Origin: Priestia filamentosa
GTDB lineage: Bacteria; Bacillota; Bacilli; Bacillales; Bacillaceae_H
DNA length: 64,000 nucleotides
Assembly (NCBI RefSeq): GCF_900177535.1
Contig: NZ_FXAJ01000002.1
Span: forward strand, 1,219,711-1,283,710
Direction: 5' to 3'
Made by a program: the position numbers and the translations under genes. Below the pieces are notes generated by a model. It worked only from the letters and a program-made list of their open reading frames with translations, searched no databases and was not told the DNA's origin. Of this stretch, positions 36,395-45,294 are shown one piece after another (the stretch's first letter is position 1; each line of letters begins with the position of its first letter).

Positions 36395-37891
36395 ATGATG
36401 TCGGAAATGAATAAACAGAAAATTGTGTCAAGCGTTCCTCAGACTGGATTCTTTGGTCATCCGAAGGGATTGTTTACACTTTTTTTCACTGAATTTTGGG
36501 AACGTTTTTCGTACTATGGAATGAGAGCTATTCTTGTTTATTACATGTATTACGAAGTGTCAAAAGGTGGACTGGGATTTGATCAGTCTACAGCTTTAGC
36601 TATTATGTCCATTTATGGCTCACTTGTGTACATGTCTGGAGTGATAGGTGGCTGGATTGCAGACCGCATACTTGGACCATCTCGGTCTGTATTTTATGGC
36701 GGGATTTTTATTATGCTCGGTCATATCGCTCTTGCTGTGCCTGGAAATATTCCAATGTTTTTTGTTTCCATGGTTCTTATCGTAATTGGAACAGGAATGT
36801 TAAAACCAAACGTCTCTAGTATTGTGGGAGATCTGTATAGTGAAACTGATGCACGACGAGATTCTGGCTTTAGTATTTTCTATATGGGAATTAACTTTGG
36901 AGCCTTTATTGCTCCCTTAATTGTTGGGGAAGTTGGCATGAAGCATAATTTCCACTTAGGATTTGCGATTGCAGCAGTCGGGATGTTCTTTGGATTACTT
37001 TTATTTATTCTCACAAAGAAAAAAAATCTTGGCCTTGCAGGTACTATTGTACCTAATCCCTTATCGCCTGCTGAGCGAAAAAGAACCACATTTGTGGTGA
37101 TTATAGCCCTTATTGTTATTGCAGCAGCGCTTACTTTTATGATTCCACGCGGATGGGTTACAATTGACTCCTTCGTTATGTTTGTTGGAATACTAGGTAT
37201 ACTAATCCCAATTTGTTACTTTGTGACAATGTACTTCAGTTCTAAAACATCAACAGTAGAGCGTTCTAGACTTTTAGCGTACATTCCACTATTCGTGGCA
37301 GGAGTGATGTTCTGGGCAATCCAAGAACAAGGATCAACTATTTTAGCAGCATATGCAGACAATCGTACAGACTTAAGTATTGGCGGGTTTTCGATTTCAC
37401 CTGCATGGTTTCAATCTCTAAATCCGTTGTTTATTATCGTCCTCTCACCTCTTTTTGCCCTTTTATGGACAAAACTTGGTAATCGTCAACCAACAATACC
37501 GAAAAAATTCTCTATTGGTTTAGTTTTTGCTGGTCTTTCGTTTGTGGTTATTCTTATTCCAGGAACGCTCGCTGGAGAGAATGCACTTGTTAATCCTCTA
37601 TGGCTTGTACTGAGCTACTTTGTTGTTGTATTAGGAGAACTTTGTATCTCTCCTGTTGGTCTTTCAGCAACAACAAAACTAGCACCTACTGCCTTTTCAG
37701 CTCAAACGATGAGTTTATGGTTTTTAACAAACGCAGCAGCTCAGGCTCTAAATGCTTCAATTGTAGATCTTTACACACCTGAAACAGAAACCTTGTATTT
37801 TGGAATTATCGGAGGCGCTTCTATTGTCCTTGGTATTCTTCTTTTCCTTATTGCTCCGGTTATTCAACGTGCAATGAAAGGAATTCGTTAA
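36395..37891 (+). CDS. POT-family peptide:H+ symporter (DtpT-like)
   Basis: 498 residues, 12-14 helices. PTR2 signatures: FFTEFWERFSYYGMRAILVYYM (ExxERFxYY proton motif, about 29-50), GGWIADRILGPSRSVFYGG near 92 and GxNxG-like FYMGINFGAFIAPLIVG near 165. Imports di- and tripeptides, as YclF/DtpT. ATG-ATG after AAAGGAGGTTAC. Confidence 0.93.
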   Translation: MMSEMNKQKIVSSVPQTGFFGHPKGLFTLFFTEFWERFSYYGMRAILVYYMYYEVSKGGLGFDQSTALAIMSIYGSLVYMSGVIGGWIADRILGPSRSVFYGGIFIMLGHIALAVPGNIPMFFVSMVLIVIGTGMLKPNVSSIVGDLYSETDARRDSGFSIFYMGINFGAFIAPLIVGEVGMKHNFHLGFAIAAVGMFFGLLLFILTKKKNLGLAGTIVPNPLSPAERKRTTFVVIIALIVIAAALTFMIPRGWVTIDSFVMFVGILGILIPICYFVTMYFSSKTSTVERSRLLAYIPLFVAGVMFWAIQEQGSTILAAYADNRTDLSIGGFSISPAWFQSLNPLFIIVLSPLFALLWTKLGNRQPTIPKKFSIGLVFAGLSFVVILIPGTLAGENALVNPLWLVLSYFVVVLGELCISPVGLSATTKLAPTAFSAQTMSLWFLTNAAAQALNASIVDLYTPETETLYFGIIGGASIVLGILLFLIAPVIQRAMKGIR

Positions 37892-37892
37892 C

Positions 37893-37928
37893 AAAAGCCG
37901 TGGAAAATCTTTTTTCCGCGGCTTTTTT
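37893..37928. terminator. Bidirectional terminator
   Basis: AAAAGCCGTGG/CCGCGGCTTTT with an inner A4/T4 pairing, between convergent genes. Confidence 0.8.
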
Positions 37929-38375
37929 CTATCTTTTTATATGTATTAATTCAAATTGCTCAAGTACTAAAAGCATATCATCAGAGAACTCTTTTCCTAT
38001 TTTTCGAAGTTCGTTTGTAAAAAACTGTTTGTGTGCCGAATACCAATGCTGATATGTTCGATCTCCTTCTCCTTCTGCAAAAGCAAATTCTTCTGTTACT
38101 TCATTCATTGGCATTACTTCAACTTTAGAGATTCGAATAATCGCAACAGGTTCTTCTTTGCTATTTAACACAATGCTGTATTGACCTTGCTTAGGAAGCG
38201 GTTCTTGCTCCAATTCGTAGAACAAATACCCTGAGCATGTTGCTGTTTTTACGCCTTTTATGACAAGATCTGCTACTCCGTCTGGATCTCCCCCAAAGCT
38301 CCATGCGTTTACCTCTTTTGGTTGTTTTTTCTCTCCCCAATACGTATTCCAATAGTGTAGAGTTTCTTCATTCAC
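37929..38375 (-). CDS. ASCH-domain protein
   Basis: 148 residues. ASCH fold motifs: AWSFGGDPDGVADLVIKGVKTATCS (about 24-48), the PVAIIRISKVEVMPMNEV strand-helix and the AEGEGDRTYQHWYSAHKQFF end. ASCH/PUA-like proteins bind RNA or act as amidohydrolases on modified cytidine; exact role unknown. Confidence 0.85.
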   Translation of the reverse strand: MNEETLHYWNTYWGEKKQPKEVNAWSFGGDPDGVADLVIKGVKTATCSGYLFYELEQEPLPKQGQYSIVLNSKEEPVAIIRISKVEVMPMNEVTEEFAFAEGEGDRTYQHWYSAHKQFFTNELRKIGKEFSDDMLLVLEQFELIHIKR

Positions 38376-38449
38376 TTCGCTCCCCTCCTTATCAATATAT
38401 TACCATATGCATTCTAAACAAAATAAAAGAGCAAAAAGGTCTCTGTTTT

Positions 38450-39292
38450 TTATTTTGTAAAATCTTTTAATTTCACAGCTTGTTCTAATGTTGAAACAAT
38501 AGAAACTCGATTAAAGTTAATACCAAGCTGTACGGCTGTTTGCGCAATCTCAGGGCGAATACCAGAAAATGTACTTGTTACACCAATTAAATTTAATGTT
38601 TCAATAAGTTGAAAGAGCTGTTGTGCCACCATTGTATCAATCATTACAACACCTGATAGATCAACAAGCAAGTGATGAATCTCGCGCTCTGTACACTGTG
38701 TTAATGTGCTATCTAAAATAAACTTAGCACGAGCTGTATCAATATCTCCTACAAGCGGAAGTAGCGCTACATGTTTTGTTAAAGAAATAATAGGTGAACT
38801 TAGCTCATTAATCATCTCTTGCTGAGCTTTTAGACGAGATTCAGAGTACTTATGACTTTCTTCTGTAAACCACATAATTACTTTATTAAACGCTTTAATT
38901 GTAATATCTTTCCATCGATTAATTTCTTCTAATGAATATTTATCTTTATATTGAGAAGCAAATTCATTAATCAGCTGTATATATTGAGTTTGTACATGAA
39001 AAAATTCTTGTAAAATAAGATGAATTGGTGTTCGTGCATGTTCTTCATCTTTGGCAATTTCTATAACCCATTCTTCAAATCCTTCATAAAAAACAGCACT
39101 TTCTTCTGCAAACAGCTTACAAAACCTTTTGTGAAATTCATGGTTTTGCTTTTTCAATGTTTCTACTACGACTGGATCTGTTGAAGCATACACACCACCT
39201 AGTTCAACTTTATCAAGGTCCGCATACCAACTTTCAGTTAAATTCCACGTTCTTTCTAATAGAAAGTTATAAAGATCATCATTTCTATGCAT
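38450..39292 (-). CDS. RsbR-paralogue stressosome protein (STAS)
   Basis: 280 residues. N-terminal ~150 residues are helical, like the globin-like sensor of RsbR proteins. The C-terminal STAS domain (about 165-278) has VPLVG-like ALLPLVGDIDTARA and HLLVDLSGVVMIDTMVAQQL, where the STAS phosphorylatable Ser/Thr positions fall. Length and layout match RsbRA-RD paralogues, which form the stressosome that gates SigB through RsbT. Orphan, as RsbRB-RD are; which paralogue is unclear. Confidence 0.85.
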   Translation of the reverse strand: MHRNDDLYNFLLERTWNLTESWYADLDKVELGGVYASTDPVVVETLKKQNHEFHKRFCKLFAEESAVFYEGFEEWVIEIAKDEEHARTPIHLILQEFFHVQTQYIQLINEFASQYKDKYSLEEINRWKDITIKAFNKVIMWFTEESHKYSESRLKAQQEMINELSSPIISLTKHVALLPLVGDIDTARAKFILDSTLTQCTEREIHHLLVDLSGVVMIDTMVAQQLFQLIETLNLIGVTSTFSGIRPEIAQTAVQLGINFNRVSIVSTLEQAVKLKDFTK

Positions 39293-39621
39293 CGTAATCT
39301 CCTGACCCTTCCCCTAAATATGTTTTGTTTTTACTATATCTTGCTACCATTCTATATGCGATGTATGACTATAAAACAATAACAGAGTATAAGCTCATAG
39401 CATTGAAATATTAGGGTTTTATCTCTCTTTTAGTTCTAATTTCATCTGTTAATTTTCTATTTCTACTTTACCTCCCTAAATTTCTGCACATGAGCTTTTA
39501 ATTACCCTCTTGTTTAGATGGTAAAACCTCTTTTACAAAAAAGTTTTAGAAAAGAGAAAAACGGAATGGGTTCTCCGTACGATAAGTATGTTCATTGTTA
39601 ATTCAGAAAGGAGAGACTGCT
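39293..39621. other. Intergenic, no gene seen
   Basis: AT-rich divergent region between the RsbR paralogue and the stress-like small protein. No SigB promoter (GTTTAA-N14-GGGTAT) of acceptable spacing was found. Confidence 0.4.
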
Positions 39622-39942
39622 ATGAAGATGAAAGTTGATCATATTAAAGAAGAGCTTCAGCAAACTTTACAAGCTTTGAAGAAAGAAGGCTATGAAGAAG
39701 ATATAAAAATACTTGTTAATGAAGATAAACATTCAAAAGAGAGTGTCAAAAATTTACTAGTAGATTCGCCTTATGGCTCTTATTCTTTACTAAATACAGT
39801 AAACAGTATACTTCCGTCAAAGATAGAACAGCTCTCTAAAGTATTAGCGTTTGAACAGCTTTCCTCTCAAGATGTAGAAAAGTACATAGAAGACTTGGCA
39901 GAAGGAAAGTATGTAATTATAGCTTCTTCAAGCATTATCTAA
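39622..39942 (+). CDS. Small protein, possibly YflT-like
   Basis: 106 residues; ALKKEGYEEDIKILVNEDKHSKESVKNLL and an ending DLAEGKYVIIAS resemble YflT-type general stress proteins, but weakly. Start at 39622 after AGAAAGGAGAG. Neighbour of an RsbR paralogue, which would suit a stress role by inference. Confidence 0.6.
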   Translation: MKMKVDHIKEELQQTLQALKKEGYEEDIKILVNEDKHSKESVKNLLVDSPYGSYSLLNTVNSILPSKIEQLSKVLAFEQLSSQDVEKYIEDLAEGKYVIIASSSII

Positions 39943-39950
39943 ATTCAGGT

Positions 39951-39980
39951 CCCTCTCTTTTCAATGAGAGGGGTTTTTTT
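39951..39980 (+). terminator. Terminator
   Basis: CCCTCTC/GAGAGGG stem, 8-nt loop, then T7. Confidence 0.8.
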
Positions 39981-40082
39981 ATGCCTTATTGCTAGTTCTA
40001 TGTATAGCGAACGAAGGATTCATGCATTCTTTTACCGTTTTTGGGCATTGTATGAAAATGAGCTTTTTAGAAGGAGCCGATT

Positions 40083-41300
40083 ATGATGGTGAAGCTAATC
40101 AAAAGAAGTGCGGTAGCCCTTTTAATTTTGTTAGCACTGCTGCTTATTATGATAAAAGACGTTCAACAAGGGCAAAAACACTATACCGAAACACATCCAG
40201 CATGGGAAACTCCTGTTTATACCGGAAACATTTCTCTCTATAAAAAGGGGCAAACTTTATTCCCGGCTCTCTTTCAAGATATAAAAAAAGCAAAAAGCTC
40301 TGTTTATCTTCACTTTTATATTCTTCGCAATGATGCACTTACAAAGCGCCTTTTTTCTCTTTTAAAAGAAAAAGCAACTCAGGGACTTAACGTTTGTCTT
40401 TCTGTAGACTTAATAGGCGGTCATGAACTTACAAGAGAAAGCATTGAGCAATTAAAAAAGGCTAATGTAAAGGTTTCATTCAGCCGAAAAATCTCCGCTG
40501 CACATCCTTTTTATAGTGCTCACCACCGCAATCATCGACGCATAGCTGTGATTGATTCGTCTATTGGCTATGTCGGTGGATTCAACGTTGGTGAAGAATA
40601 TCTTGGACATGAGAAAAAGCTCGGAAAATGGCATGATTATCATGTCCGAATCACAGGAGAAGGCATAAATACACTAGAGAAACAGTTTCTTCTTGATTGG
40701 AAGGAAGATAGAAAGGAAAGCATTCTTCCTCCATCTTCACACAACATTGTAAAAGGTGGAGAGACTTCTTATCGTTTTTTATTTACTTCTGGTTCAGGGA
40801 TGGAGAATCGGATGAGAAAATGGATAAAGAAAGCAAATTCATCTTTTTTCATTGCTACCCCTTATTTTCTCCCTCCTCGTTCTATTATGAATGAGCTTGA
40901 ACAAGCACTAAAACGAGGAGTTCACGTCACCATTCTAGTTCCAGAGAAAACGGATGCACGCCTTTTCGCACGCCCCCCCTCTTATCAGAAATTAAAAATG
41001 CTTGTAGATAAAGGTGCCAATGTTTATGTTTATAATCACGGCTTCTTTCATGGAAAAGTACTTGTAAAAGATGAAGAATTTGTGGATATCGGAACAGCAA
41101 ACGGAGACTCACGTAGTTTTTTCTTAAATGATGAATCAAACTGCATCATTTATGATAAGCAATTTATACAAAAAATAAAAAACAGCTTAAAAAAAGATAT
41201 AGAAAACTCCAAACACGTTGATCAGTCTTATTTTGAATCACTTCCTTTTTGGAATAAATGGTTTCAAAACGCTCCAGAATTTCTTCAATATTATTTTTAA
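40083..41300 (+). CDS. Cardiolipin synthase-like phospholipase D protein
   Basis: 405 residues. One N-terminal membrane helix (SAVALLILLALLLIMI), then two PLD/HKD half-sites. Site 2 is canonical (FHGKVLVKDEEFVDIGTANGDSRSF, near 325). Site 1 reads NHRRIAVIDSSIGYVGGFNVG (near 160), so the Lys of HxKx4D is Arg. Related to ClsA/YwjE minor cardiolipin synthases that join phosphatidylglycerols at the membrane. ATG-ATG after AGAAGGAG. Confidence 0.87.
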   Translation: MMVKLIKRSAVALLILLALLLIMIKDVQQGQKHYTETHPAWETPVYTGNISLYKKGQTLFPALFQDIKKAKSSVYLHFYILRNDALTKRLFSLLKEKATQGLNVCLSVDLIGGHELTRESIEQLKKANVKVSFSRKISAAHPFYSAHHRNHRRIAVIDSSIGYVGGFNVGEEYLGHEKKLGKWHDYHVRITGEGINTLEKQFLLDWKEDRKESILPPSSHNIVKGGETSYRFLFTSGSGMENRMRKWIKKANSSFFIATPYFLPPRSIMNELEQALKRGVHVTILVPEKTDARLFARPPSYQKLKMLVDKGANVYVYNHGFFHGKVLVKDEEFVDIGTANGDSRSFFLNDESNCIIYDKQFIQKIKNSLKKDIENSKHVDQSYFESLPFWNKWFQNAPEFLQYYF

Positions 41301-41401
41301 AGCCTCCTATTCTTAACTTTACCTTAACTACAAGCCTTACCTCTTTCAGGAGCTGAACAAAAGCGGTAAAATGGAAATAAGGTAAAAAATGGAGGTTACA
41401 T

Positions 41402-41587
41402 ATGTTTATTCAAAATATTCACGGTGTATTTCTTGCTATTTTAGGTCTTGGTCTTATTTTTATGTCTTATTTTATTCGTCATATTACAGAATACGGAAGT
41501 TACTTTGGCATTATTGGTGGTCTTTTGCTTATTATAGGTCTTATTTTAATCCCTGAAGAGCCTGCTAAACGTAGAGATGATGGATGA
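41402..41587 (+). CDS. Small two-helix membrane protein
   Basis: 61 residues: helix 1 GVFLAILGLGLIFMSYFI, helix 2 YFGIIGGLLLIIGLILI, basic C-terminus. Strong TGGAGGTTACAT site. Not recognised. Confidence 0.75.
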   Translation: MFIQNIHGVFLAILGLGLIFMSYFIRHITEYGSYFGIIGGLLLIIGLILIPEEPAKRRDDG

Positions 41588-41762
41588 TTTATTGACTTTA
41601 TATCTCTAGGAAATCATTCATAACTAGCATTTCATCTTCTCTTTTTGGTACACTATTTATATAAGCCTTCTCTTTTTATGAATAAATAGGTTGCTTCTGC
41701 CCCCTACTTTTCAGTAAGATATTAAAGTGAGTAAAGGTAAAGTTTCGAAATGAGGGTTGGAA

Positions 41763-42833
41763 ATGAATAAAACTTCCATATATGGATTAACATTAGATGG
41801 ATTAACTTCGTGGCTTGTAGAAAACGGTCAAAAAAAGTTTCGAGCTGCGCAAATTTGGGATTGGCTTTATAAAAAGCGTGTCACAGATTTTTCAGAGATG
41901 AAAAATTTAAATAAGGACTGCATTGACTTACTTGAACAACATTTTGTTATTCAAACACTTGAACAAGCCGTAAAACAGGAATCAAAAGACGGTACAATTA
42001 AGTTTCTCTTTAAATTACAAGATGGAAACTTAATCGAAACAGTACTGATGCGATTCAACTACGGCCTTTCTGTCTGTGTAACAACGCAAGTTGGCTGTAA
42101 CATCGGCTGTACGTTCTGTGCGAGTGGACTTCTTAAGAAAAACCGTGATCTTTCAAGCGGTGAAATTGTGGAGCAAATTATGAACGTTCAGCACCATCTT
42201 GATTCACAAGGCAAGGATGAGCGTGTTAGTCATATCGTTGTGATGGGAATTGGAGAACCATTTGATAACTATGACAATATGATGGATTTCTTCCGCGTTA
42301 TTAATGATCAAAAGGGACTTTCTATTGGTGCACGTCATATTACTGTATCAACAAGTGGTCTTGCTCATAAAATTCGTGAATTTGCAGATGAAAACATTCA
42401 GATTAACTTAGCTGTTTCACTGCATGCACCAAACAACGATCTTCGTACACGTATTATGAAAATTAACAAAGCATACCCGCTTGAAAAGTTAATGCCTGCC
42501 ATTGACTACTATTTAGAAAAAACAAATCGACGCATCACATTTGAGTACATCCTATTGCACGATGTGAATGATCATAAGGAAGAAGCTATTCAGCTTGCAA
42601 AGCTATTAAAAAACAAACGTCACCTTTCTTACGTTAACCTTATTCCTTATAATCCAGTTGATGAGCACAACCAATATCAACGAAGCACTAAAGAAGCTAT
42701 TGTTGAATTTTATGGAACACTGATGGAACATGGCATTAACTGTGGTGTGCGCGCTGAGCAAGGAACAGATATTGATGCAGCATGTGGTCAGCTTCGAAGC
42801 AAGCAAATCAAAAAGAACAAAGTAACTTCTTAA
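41763..42833 (+). CDS. rlmN: RlmN-type radical SAM rRNA/tRNA methyltransferase
   Basis: 356 residues. Radical-SAM CxxxCxxC at Cys112/116/119 ([12 protein letters not shown]), SAM-region [16 protein letters not shown], and the C-terminal methyl-carrier Cys in [11 protein letters not shown]. It methylates C2 of A2503 in 23S rRNA and A37 in some tRNAs. Start at ATG 41763; the TTG two codons earlier abuts GAGGG. Not in the usual rsmB-stp-prkC context, so it may be a second RlmN-like paralogue; the sequence reads as RlmN rather than Cfr. Confidence 0.88.
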   Translation: MNKTSIYGLTLDGLTSWLVENGQKKFRAAQIWDWLYKKRVTDFSEMKNLNKDCIDLLEQHFVIQTLEQAVKQESKDGTIKFLFKLQDGNLIETVLMRFNYGLSVCVTTQVGCNIGCTFCASGLLKKNRDLSSGEIVEQIMNVQHHLDSQGKDERVSHIVVMGIGEPFDNYDNMMDFFRVINDQKGLSIGARHITVSTSGLAHKIREFADENIQINLAVSLHAPNNDLRTRIMKINKAYPLEKLMPAIDYYLEKTNRRITFEYILLHDVNDHKEEAIQLAKLLKNKRHLSYVNLIPYNPVDEHNQYQRSTKEAIVEFYGTLMEHGINCGVRAEQGTDIDAACGQLRSKQIKKNKVTS

Positions 42834-42862
42834 AAACCTCTCCTCTTATGAGAGGTTTTTTT
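42832..42862 (+). terminator. rlmN terminator
   Basis: AAAAACCTCTC/GAGAGGTTTTT with a 7-nt loop. Confidence 0.8.
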
Positions 42863-42973
42863 ATGGTCTATCTTATAACAAACAACAAGACAAACTATCT
42901 TATTTTTGTTTAAATAAAAAAATAAGATGGAAAACTTATAAAAGATGTATTTTTAAATGAGGAGCAAACTAAC

Positions 42974-43495
42974 ATGAATGAACAAACAGAAAAATATTGT
43001 AAAGAATCTTTAGTTGTTCGAACTAGTCGTGTATTTCCTTTAGATACGAACAACCATAACACGCTTTTTGGGGGAAAATTGATGAGCTATATTGATGATG
43101 TTGCCTCCATCTCAGCCGCTCGCCATTCACGAGGCGAAACTGTGACAGCTTCAACAGATTCCGTTGACTTCTTGTCACCTATAAGACCTGAGCATTCTGT
43201 CTGCTTAGAATCTTACGTAACATGGGTTGGAACATCTTCTATGGAAGTGTTCGTAAAAATTATTGCGGAGACATTAAAAACAGGTGAACGTCGTCTTGCC
43301 GCTACTTCTTTCCTAACATTTGTAGCTCTAGACGAGAACGGAAAACCGAAAAGAGTGCCACGCGTTATTCCACAATCAGATGAGGAAATTATGCTTCACA
43401 ATACAGCAAAACAACGAGCAGAGGAACGAAAAAACCGACGCAAACATAGCCAAGCACTTGCACAAGCTATCGGAACAGACCAACCTTGGTCATAA
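42974..43495 (+). CDS. Acyl-CoA thioesterase, hotdog fold (YkhA-like)
   Basis: 173 residues. Hotdog helix NNHNTLFGGKLMSYIDDVASISAARHS, strand DSVDFLSPIRPEHSVCLESYVTWVG, and a basic C-terminal tail. Matches YkhA/YciA thioesterases that free CoA from acyl-CoAs in the cytosol. Confidence 0.9.
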   Translation: MNEQTEKYCKESLVVRTSRVFPLDTNNHNTLFGGKLMSYIDDVASISAARHSRGETVTASTDSVDFLSPIRPEHSVCLESYVTWVGTSSMEVFVKIIAETLKTGERRLAATSFLTFVALDENGKPKRVPRVIPQSDEEIMLHNTAKQRAEERKNRRKHSQALAQAIGTDQPWS

Positions 43496-43501
43496 TATAA
43501 C

Positions 43502-43535
43502 AAGAACCTTTCACATTCTGTGAAAGGTTCTTTTA
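43502..43535 (+). terminator. Terminator
   Basis: AAGAACCTTTCACA/TGTGAAAGGTTCTT, 3-nt loop, T-run. Confidence 0.85.
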
Positions 43536-43551
43536 TTGGAAAAAATTACAT

Positions 43552-43582
43552 TGTATGAGAGCAATAAAAAAAACACATTCTA
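43552..43582 (+). promoter_or_regulatory. SigG-like promoter of the SASP gene
   Basis: TGTATG (43552-43557), 18-bp spacer, CATTCTA (43576-43582), close to the SigG consensus TGAATA/CATACTA. Confidence 0.6.
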
Positions 43583-43604
43583 CACTTACAAGGAGGTGAT
43601 ACAC

Positions 43605-43799
43605 ATGGCAAACCGTAATAAATTAGTCGTTTCAGGTGCTGAACAAGCTATCGACCAAATGAAATACGAAATCGCTTCTGAGTTTGGCGTTCAATTAGGC
43701 GCTGATACTACAGCTCGTTCTAACGGTTCAGTAGGAGGCGAGATCACAAAACGTCTTGTTGCTTCTGCTCAACAACAATTATCAGGAACACAACGCTAA
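43605..43799 (+). CDS. Alpha/beta-type small acid-soluble spore protein
   Basis: 64 residues. Conserved blocks [30 protein letters not shown] (with the GPR cleavage region EIASEFGV) and [22 protein letters not shown]. Coats and protects DNA in the dormant spore and is degraded at germination. Start at 43605 after AAGGAGGTGAT; the longer frame to 43536 overlaps the promoter. Confidence 0.97.
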   Translation: MANRNKLVVSGAEQAIDQMKYEIASEFGVQLGADTTARSNGSVGGEITKRLVASAQQQLSGTQR

Positions 43800-43830
43800 C
43801 CTCCATTAGCAATTGAATAGTTTTGGCTAT

Positions 43831-43862
43831 AGACTACCCGTTGTTCGGGTAGTCTTTCTTTA
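43831..43862 (+). terminator. SASP terminator
   Basis: AGACTACCCG/CGGGTAGTCT, 5-nt loop, T-rich tail. Confidence 0.85.
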
Positions 43863-44063
43863 TTGTAAAGAAATGACTAATTCCCTTTTAGTTGCCGGAT
43901 ATATCCTGTATACTGTAGGAAAGATGCATACCCTTACGTTTCTGAAATATGAACTTGTGATTAAGGAAGCTATCTAGCTTTATAGGTACTATCTATTAAA
44001 ACTAAATTATCAGGGACAAATCTGGTCTATCCCCTCATAATTTGAAAGGGGCACGCGGAGAAC

Positions 44064-44297
44064 ATGACATTATTAGAAATAAAAAAAATGCTTTTTGAAT
44101 TAACAGTCCCCCCCTTCTCTGAAGCTTATGTTACGAAAACCCTATCTTCGTCAAACATGCAAATTTTGTCAGTTTGTTATTCTAAACCAAGAGATGTATT
44201 TCAAATTGCTTATATGACAACAGAACATCCTAGAGAGTACCGAAACCTTGATCAAGCAGCAAATCATATCTATGCGATTATGAAAGCAGCTGGATAA
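44064..44297 (+). CDS. Hypothetical protein, 77 aa
   Basis: Not recognised; contains SVCYSKPRDVFQIAYMTTEHP. Preceded by CGGAGAAC. The ~200-nt region between the SASP terminator and this gene may be a structured leader, but no known class was recognised. Confidence 0.55.
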   Translation: MTLLEIKKMLFELTVPPFSEAYVTKTLSSSNMQILSVCYSKPRDVFQIAYMTTEHPREYRNLDQAANHIYAIMKAAG

Positions 44298-44371
44298 AAA
44301 TAACTTTTCCCTTTTTTATAAATATAATCCCTTCTCCTTTTTATTTTTTATTATAATGAAGAAGAAGATGA

Positions 44372-44980
44372 ATGGTTGAATATTTTACAAAAAGATGGGA
44401 AGGAACGTTTATTACACTAGTGCCAATAATTTTTGAACATTGGGAGAAATTGCATCGTATTGCACAAGAAAATAAAATTTGGACACATCTTCCAAATAAT
44501 CTTGAAAAGTCAGAGAGTATGTAAAAGTTTGTGCAAGAAGCATTATCTCAAAAATAAAAGAAGATAGAGTTTCCCTTTGTTATTTTAGAAAGGAAAACAA
44601 CTAAAGTAGTCGGCACAACTCGTTTTCTACATATATCAGAAAGAAACTGAAGCCTAGAAATCGGCTGGACGTGGTTCTCTCCCTCTGTATGGGGCACAAA
44701 CTGCAACAAAGAAACAAAGTATTTGCTCTTAAAGTACTGTTTTGAAACGTTGGACATTGGCCGTGTTCAATTTAAAACAGATGAACGTAATATCTGTTCT
44801 CAAAAAGCAATTGAAAAAATTGGCGGTGTCAAAGAAGGGATTTTGCGTAATTATATGATTCGTAAAGATGGCTCTTATCTTAATTCTGTGTTTTACAGTA
44901 TTATTGATAAAAAGTGGCCAGCTGTAAAAGAAAAACTAGCAAGCAGTCTTTACTCTTCTTATAAGCCTTTTTTTACATAA
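44372..44980 (+). pseudogene. GNAT (RimJ/RimL-type) acetyltransferase with three in-frame stops
   Basis: One continuous frame from ATG 44372 to TAA 44978-44980 encodes a normal-length RimJ/RimL-like acetyltransferase. It includes EIGWTWFSPSVWGTNCNKETKYLLLKYCF and RVQFKTDERNICSQKAIEKIGGVKEGILRNYMI. It is interrupted by TAA (44522-44524), TAA (44555-44557) and TGA (44648-44650). There are no frameshifts. The open stretch after the last stop (from 44723) is only the C-terminal third. Confidence 0.85.
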
Positions 44981-45294
44981 GGAGAAAAGCGAGAATCTTA
45001 TTTCTCGCTTTTGTTCACTATTCCCCTTCCCTTTTTCTTCTTCTTTCAAACTTACTTTTATTCTTTTAACAAAAATTTGTGATTTTTTATCCTTCCCTTC
45101 TTATTAGAGCGTTTTTATATCCTTTCTATCACTAAACAAAAAAAGTTTGGACTCTTTTTATCCTTTTTTCATTTCATAACTTCTCTTATCATGTCCCTTC
45201 TCTCTTTATATAATGAATATTTTTCCTATTATTAAGACATTCGTACAAGCTTTTTCTTTTATTCTTTCATACAATAAAGAGAGGTGATGGTATA
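44981..45294. other. Intergenic, pyrimidine-rich
   Basis: A terminator (AAAAGCGAGAA/TTCTCGCTTTT, 44985-45015) followed by a long T/C-rich stretch. No gene seen. Confidence 0.5.

Noticed and set aside
44723..44980. Intact 85-aa acetyltransferase-like gene.
   Set aside because: It is the C-terminal third of the three-stop pseudogene, without a ribosome binding site.
45268..45276. CATACAATA as a SigK -10 box for the CwlC-like amidase.
   Set aside because: It would place the transcription start within the ribosome binding site, and no AC lies at the right distance.
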